From: Ornithinicoccus hortensis
Lineage (GTDB): Bacteria > Actinomycetota > Actinomycetes > Actinomycetales > Dermatophilaceae
Reading direction: 5' to 3'
Length of the DNA: 64,000 bases
Assembly: GCF_006716185.1 (NCBI RefSeq)
Contig: NZ_VFOP01000001.1
Coordinates: 1,302,001 to 1,366,000, forward strand
Shown here: one piece after another, positions 60,855 to 64,000 of the stretch
Layout of the letters: every line of letters begins with the position of its first letter
How positions within the stretch are numbered: the stretch's first letter is position 1
Made by a program: the position numbers and the translations under genes
The notes under the pieces: model-generated
What the model saw: only the letters and a program-made list of their open reading frames with translations
What the model was told of the DNA's origin: nothing
Databases searched by the model: none

Positions 60855-60929
60855 TCAGGCGTTCGGCTTCTTGCCGTGGTTCGCGCCCTTCTTCTTGCGG
60901 TCACGACGCTTGCGCGCGCGCTTGCTCAT
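60855..60929 (-). CDS. 50S ribosomal protein bL37
   Basis: This is a 24-residue, extremely basic protein that starts MSKRARKRRDRKKKGANHG and ends KKPNA. It matches mycobacterial bL37, a small actinobacterial ribosomal protein first seen in cryo-EM structures of the 50S subunit. CAGGAGG lies 5 nt before the ATG. The gene is short enough to be missed by ordinary gene calling. In mycobacteria it also lies close to sigH-rshA. Confidence 0.88.
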   Translation of the reverse strand: MSKRARKRRDRKKKGANHGKKPNA

Positions 60930-61204
60930 TCTGGCCTCCTGCAGGCTGATTGGGGTGCGCCGCCCGGACGGGTGCCGACCGGGAGACGTGCGCCACCATG
61001 ATCGCACACCGTGGACGACCCCCGGTGTCACTCTTCAGCGGTACATCACCGGTGGGTAAATACTCCGTCAAGATCGGCAGGAGGACCTTCTGGCACACTC
61101 CCGCTCTTGGCAGATCTGTGACATTCTTGACATGTCTCCTGAGAGTCGGCCGGCCCCCAACCGGCCGCAGGAGTTTGCTGACCCGGCCACGGAAGGACCC
61201 AACT

Positions 61205-61294
61205 ATGCTGCAGGCACTCTTGGACCTGGTGACGAATGGCCAGTTGGCCGACGTCCTGAACCTCATCGGGGACGTCGTCACCTGGGAGGAATGA
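61205..61294 (+). CDS. Small hydrophobic/acidic peptide gene (29 aa)
   Basis: It encodes MLQALLDLVTNGQLADVLNL and ends in IGDVVTWEE. Plotted as a helix the Leu/Val/Ile residues fall largely on one face, so it is probably an amphipathic membrane-binding peptide. AAGGA lies 8 nt before the ATG. The 275-nt region upstream, back to bL37, holds no other gene and has an AT-richer patch around 61040-61135, where I expect the promoter. It ends 22 nt before the first HD-GYP gene. No family is recognised. Confidence 0.5.
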   Translation: MLQALLDLVTNGQLADVLNLIGDVVTWEE

Positions 61295-61316
61295 TCCCTC
61301 GGTCTGATCGGCACTG

Positions 61317-62867
61317 ATGAGCAAGGACAGTTCCGGCACAGGCCGACCTCCCAAGCACCCATCGGAGGCGCGGTCCCCTGGAGGGGCCGCGCCTTCCGCG
61401 TCCCCTGAGCCGTCCGCGTCCACGGAGGCGAGTCCCGCCTCCCGCTGGGTCGTCAACAGCTACGTCGGCCTGCTCAACGTCGCCGCCTTCTCCATCATCC
61501 TGGTCGGTGGTTTCTCGCGGGGGATGGACCTCCGCTGGGGCAGCATCGCCATGCTGACCGCGCTGGCGGCCCTCGGCGCCTCCATGCGCGAGCGCGAGCT
61601 CGGCCCCCACGTCGGGGTGTCGTTCGGCACGGTGATCCTGGCCGCCTCGCTCCCGCTGGCCGGGCCGATCGGGGCCGCGATCGTCGGCTACGTGAGCCAC
61701 ATCGTCGGCGCCCGCAACTCCCGGTCGCGGGCCCGCCTGTTCAACGCGGGCATGACCGCCTGTCTGGGCGCCGGCGGCGGCCTGGTCTACCGGCTCTGCG
61801 GGGGAGAGTCACCCCTCGACCCCGACGCGACGGCCATGGCGCTGCTGCTGGGCGTCGCCGCCCCGATGGTGGTCGGCTACGCGGCGATGACCCTGCTCAA
61901 CGTGACTCTCGTGGCGGTGATGGCCCGCCTGGCCGGAGGTATGTCCTTCAGCCAGGTGTTCGGCCGCACGATCCGCGGGCTGGGCTGGGGCTACGTGACC
62001 CACGCGGTGGTCGCCTTCCTGTTCGTGGTGCTGTGGGTCCCGGCCAAGGTCGGCATGTTCAGCGCCGCCCTGGTGCTGCTGCCCCTGCTGATCGCCCAGT
62101 GGACGCTGAGCCGGGACACCTACGAGCGGCGGTCGCACACCCGGACGGTGAGCACGCTCGTGGCCGCCCTGGAGGCCGCCAACCCCTATTCGGTCGGTCA
62201 CAGTGCCCGGGTCGCGGAGTTGTGCCGACGGATGGCCCCGCGCCTGGGCATCACCGGCTCGACCGCCGAGGAACTGCACTTTGCGGCGCTGCTGCACGAC
62301 ATCGGCATGGTGGCGGTGCCGCCGCAGGCGCCCCGGGCGTCCGGTCCGGTGGACGTGGGCTTCCTGGTGGCGATGAGCGAGCACCCCCAGGCCGGCGTCC
62401 GGATGCTGCAGGACATCGACTTCCTGGCCAACGCCCTCCCCGGGATCCTGCACCACCACGAGCGGTTGGACGGCAAGGGGTACCCCGCCGGACTCCGGGG
62501 CGAGGAGATCCCCTGGTTCGCCAGGGTCATCGCGGTGGCCGACGCCTTCGACTCGCTGACGACGACCCGGTCCTACCGGGACCCGCTCGACCAGGCCGCC
62601 GCGCTGAGACAACTGCGGGGTCGGGTCGGGACCCACCTGGACGGCGAGGTCGTGGGAGCCCTGGCCGACGCGCTGGCGGCCCGGGCCTGGGAACCGACCC
62701 TGATCCACGAGGACCTGCGGTCGGCGCTCGGCGACGTCCACGACCACGACGACCCGTTGGTCAGTGACCAGTACGCGCAGTGGTCACCCGACGCCGACCA
62801 CGCCGCCCCGGGGCAACAGGTCCAGGCCGCCGTCCGGCAGGGCGAGATCGACGGGACCGTCCGATGA
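61317..62867 (+). CDS. Membrane HD-GYP domain phosphodiesterase
   Basis: This is a 516-residue protein. A disordered N-terminus (1-42) precedes seven or so membrane helices (45-262), then an HD-GYP domain (275-450). The metal set is present: H295 (VGHSARV), H327-D328 (LLHDIG), H356 (SEHP), H379-H381 and E382 (ILHHHERLDGKGYP), and the GYP motif 388-390. HD-GYP enzymes hydrolyse cyclic di-GMP or related dinucleotides. The Lys of HDIGK is Met here. The ATGA at its end starts the next gene. Confidence 0.9.
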   Translation: MSKDSSGTGRPPKHPSEARSPGGAAPSASPEPSASTEASPASRWVVNSYVGLLNVAAFSIILVGGFSRGMDLRWGSIAMLTALAALGASMRERELGPHVGVSFGTVILAASLPLAGPIGAAIVGYVSHIVGARNSRSRARLFNAGMTACLGAGGGLVYRLCGGESPLDPDATAMALLLGVAAPMVVGYAAMTLLNVTLVAVMARLAGGMSFSQVFGRTIRGLGWGYVTHAVVAFLFVVLWVPAKVGMFSAALVLLPLLIAQWTLSRDTYERRSHTRTVSTLVAALEAANPYSVGHSARVAELCRRMAPRLGITGSTAEELHFAALLHDIGMVAVPPQAPRASGPVDVGFLVAMSEHPQAGVRMLQDIDFLANALPGILHHHERLDGKGYPAGLRGEEIPWFARVIAVADAFDSLTTTRSYRDPLDQAAALRQLRGRVGTHLDGEVVGALADALAARAWEPTLIHEDLRSALGDVHDHDDPLVSDQYAQWSPDADHAAPGQQVQAAVRQGEIDGTVR

Positions 62868-64000
62868 GGGTGCAACTGTCCGGCGAGACCGTCGACCGTA
62901 TCCTGGTGACCGTCGCCGCGCTGATCGTCCTCGGGTCCCTCGTGCTGCTAGTCGGCACCGTGCAACCGGTCGGTTCCGCCGCGGTGGCGCTGCACCTGAT
63001 GTTCCTGGTCACGATCGCGCTCAGCGAGAACTGGCGGGTGCGGATCCCGAACTCGCGGGAACTCGCCCCGTTGGCGGTCGCCTCGTCCGTCGCGTTCGCC
63101 GTGACGGCCGAGCTCCCGCAGAACGTCACCGTCACCCACGTCCCGGGCCTGGTGATCGTGGGCACCGCGCTGGCCAGCTTCGCCGGGCACGCGCTGTATG
63201 CCCGCACCGCGGACCTGCCGATGGACCTCTCGCTCGTCGCGACCCGGGTGATCGTCGTCGCGCTGGCGGCGATGCTGGCCCGGACGGTGCCCTATGAGGG
63301 GGCGACCCTGGTGGACCGGATCGACACTGTCGGCGACGACCGCTGGTGGGTGGCGCTGGCCCTCTTCGTGGTGGCCGGCCTGGCCATCGGCTGGCAGATC
63401 CTGCTGATGAGCGTGCAGCGCTCGGCCAGGACGCACGCCATCCTGCGCCGCGCATTCCTCGAGGAGGCCACCGCGGTGGGGCCGCTGGCCGCCGCCACCA
63501 CGTCCACGGCGGTCGTCGTCGCCCTGGCCGTGGGCACGCTGGGTCCGATCGCCGTCCCGCTGTTCCTGATCCCGCTGATGCTGCTCAATCTGGCGGTCGC
63601 CCGCCAGGCAGGGGTCCGCACCGCCCAGCGCCAGACGATCTTCGCGCTGTCCCGGCTCACCGACCTCAGCGGGTACACCTCCCCGGGGCACGCGGCGCGG
63701 GTGGCCGACTACTCGGTCGCCATCGGCCGGGACATGGGGATGTCGGAGCGGGAGCTGGTGGACCTGCAGGCCGCCGCCCTGCTGCACGACCTCGGCCAGG
63801 TATCGCTGCGGCGCCCGATCCCCGGCGGCGCGACCCTGCTCACCTCCCCGCTGGACCAGCGGCGGATCGCCGCGGCGGGTGCGGCGATCCTGTCCCGCAC
63901 GGCGGAACTGTCCCGACTGGCCACCGTCGTGCAGGACCAGGCCGTCGCCTACCGACGGACCACGGACACCGGGATTGTCTCCCTGGCGAGCCGGACACTG
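62864..64000 (+). CDS. Membrane HD-GYP-like protein with degenerate metal site (3'-partial)
   Basis: The 379 residues visible run off the window. Several membrane helices (1-250) precede an HD-type domain (LTDLSGYTSPGHAARVADYSVAIGRDMGMSE). The first His (GHAARV) and the HD pair (LLHDLGQV) are kept. The EHP His is absent (LTSPLDQRRIAAAGAAIL), and the HHExxDGxGYP segment reads VVQDQAVAYRRTTDTG. It is probably a non-catalytic partner of the gene before it, whose stop overlaps its ATG by 4 nt. Confidence 0.8.
   Translation, partial: MRVQLSGETVDRILVTVAALIVLGSLVLLVGTVQPVGSAAVALHLMFLVTIALSENWRVRIPNSRELAPLAVASSVAFAVTAELPQNVTVTHVPGLVIVGTALASFAGHALYARTADLPMDLSLVATRVIVVALAAMLARTVPYEGATLVDRIDTVGDDRWWVALALFVVAGLAIGWQILLMSVQRSARTHAILRRAFLEEATAVGPLAAATTSTAVVVALAVGTLGPIAVPLFLIPLMLLNLAVARQAGVRTAQRQTIFALSRLTDLSGYTSPGHAARVADYSVAIGRDMGMSERELVDLQAAALLHDLGQVSLRRPIPGGATLLTSPLDQRRIAAAGAAILSRTAELSRLATVVQDQAVAYRRTTDTGIVSLASRTL

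Overview
The window is high-GC (roughly 70-75%), gene-dense DNA from an actinobacterium. The markers are WhiB7, the SigR/RsrA pair, AdnAB in place of RecBCD, UvrD2 with its tetracysteine, an UPF0182 protein, a DUF3117 protein and the 24-residue ribosomal protein bL37. Many genes begin with GTG and appear leaderless. The style fits the Micrococcales (Intrasporangiaceae-like), but no gene here fixes the genus. I see no prophage, insertion sequence or CRISPR array.

Region 1 (1-15201). A DivIVA-domain gene, an SRPBCC gene and a PIG-V-like mannosyltransferase gene overlap. A crotonase and a PaaX regulator follow on the other strand, then a DUF3117 gene. Next comes the envelope-stress block: O-methyltransferase, sigE, htrA, tatB, a DUF3626 gene, mrp, a DUF1003 gene and a soluble MgtE-like protein. 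This is the mycobacterial Rv1209-Rv1232c order, except that no anti-sigma gene lies between sigE and htrA. A small 40-residue gene, a 17M-like stress protein, a Pro-aminopeptidase and a ThrE-type exporter close the region.

Region 2 (15202-45270). After a lipoprotein and a PHP phosphoesterase comes a long block that follows the mycobacterial Rv3193c-Rv3211 order. It holds a DEAD-box helicase, a ferritin-like protein, a GlsB-type membrane protein, a DUF3107 protein, a TetR regulator, an alkyltransferase-like protein, adnA-adnB, a degenerate phosphotransferase, nudC, uvrD2 and whiB7. It continues with an AarF kinase, a cyclodehydratase-like protein, a DUF5679 protein, an M48-type peptidase, a degenerate zincin, an SDR protein, moaE, a PDZ-Lon protease, a PPA1309 protein, an UPF0182 protein and initiator tRNA-fMet. 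Three UvrD-family proteins (AdnA, AdnB, UvrD2) sit within about 11 kb. whiB7 has a 5' leader of about 365 nt with a WhiB7-type promoter, an alanine-rich upstream ORF and an intrinsic terminator.

Region 3 (45271-56349). A lower-GC patch just after the tRNA carries a lone AbiEi-type antitoxin gene. Then come NDH-2, an active/inactive M16 peptidase pair, a VanY-like carboxypeptidase, a HisN-like protein that has lost metal ligands, and the doxX-aroA-rsgA run. An alpha/beta hydrolase and a YedK/HMCES-type protein follow.

Region 4 (56350-64000). This holds a secreted subtilase, an aminotransferase, sigR-rsrA and bL37. sigR has a SigR-type promoter upstream of an in-frame, longer start. A 29-residue hydrophobic peptide gene and two overlapping membrane HD-GYP-type genes end the window. 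The second HD-GYP gene lacks several metal ligands and runs off the end.

I did not find a clearly undescribed multi-gene system. The most distinctive signals are the whiB7 attenuator, the predicted SigR long and short isoforms, the HD-GYP pair with a small peptide, the tRNA-adjacent AbiEi gene, and several genes whose proteins keep a fold but have lost catalytic residues.
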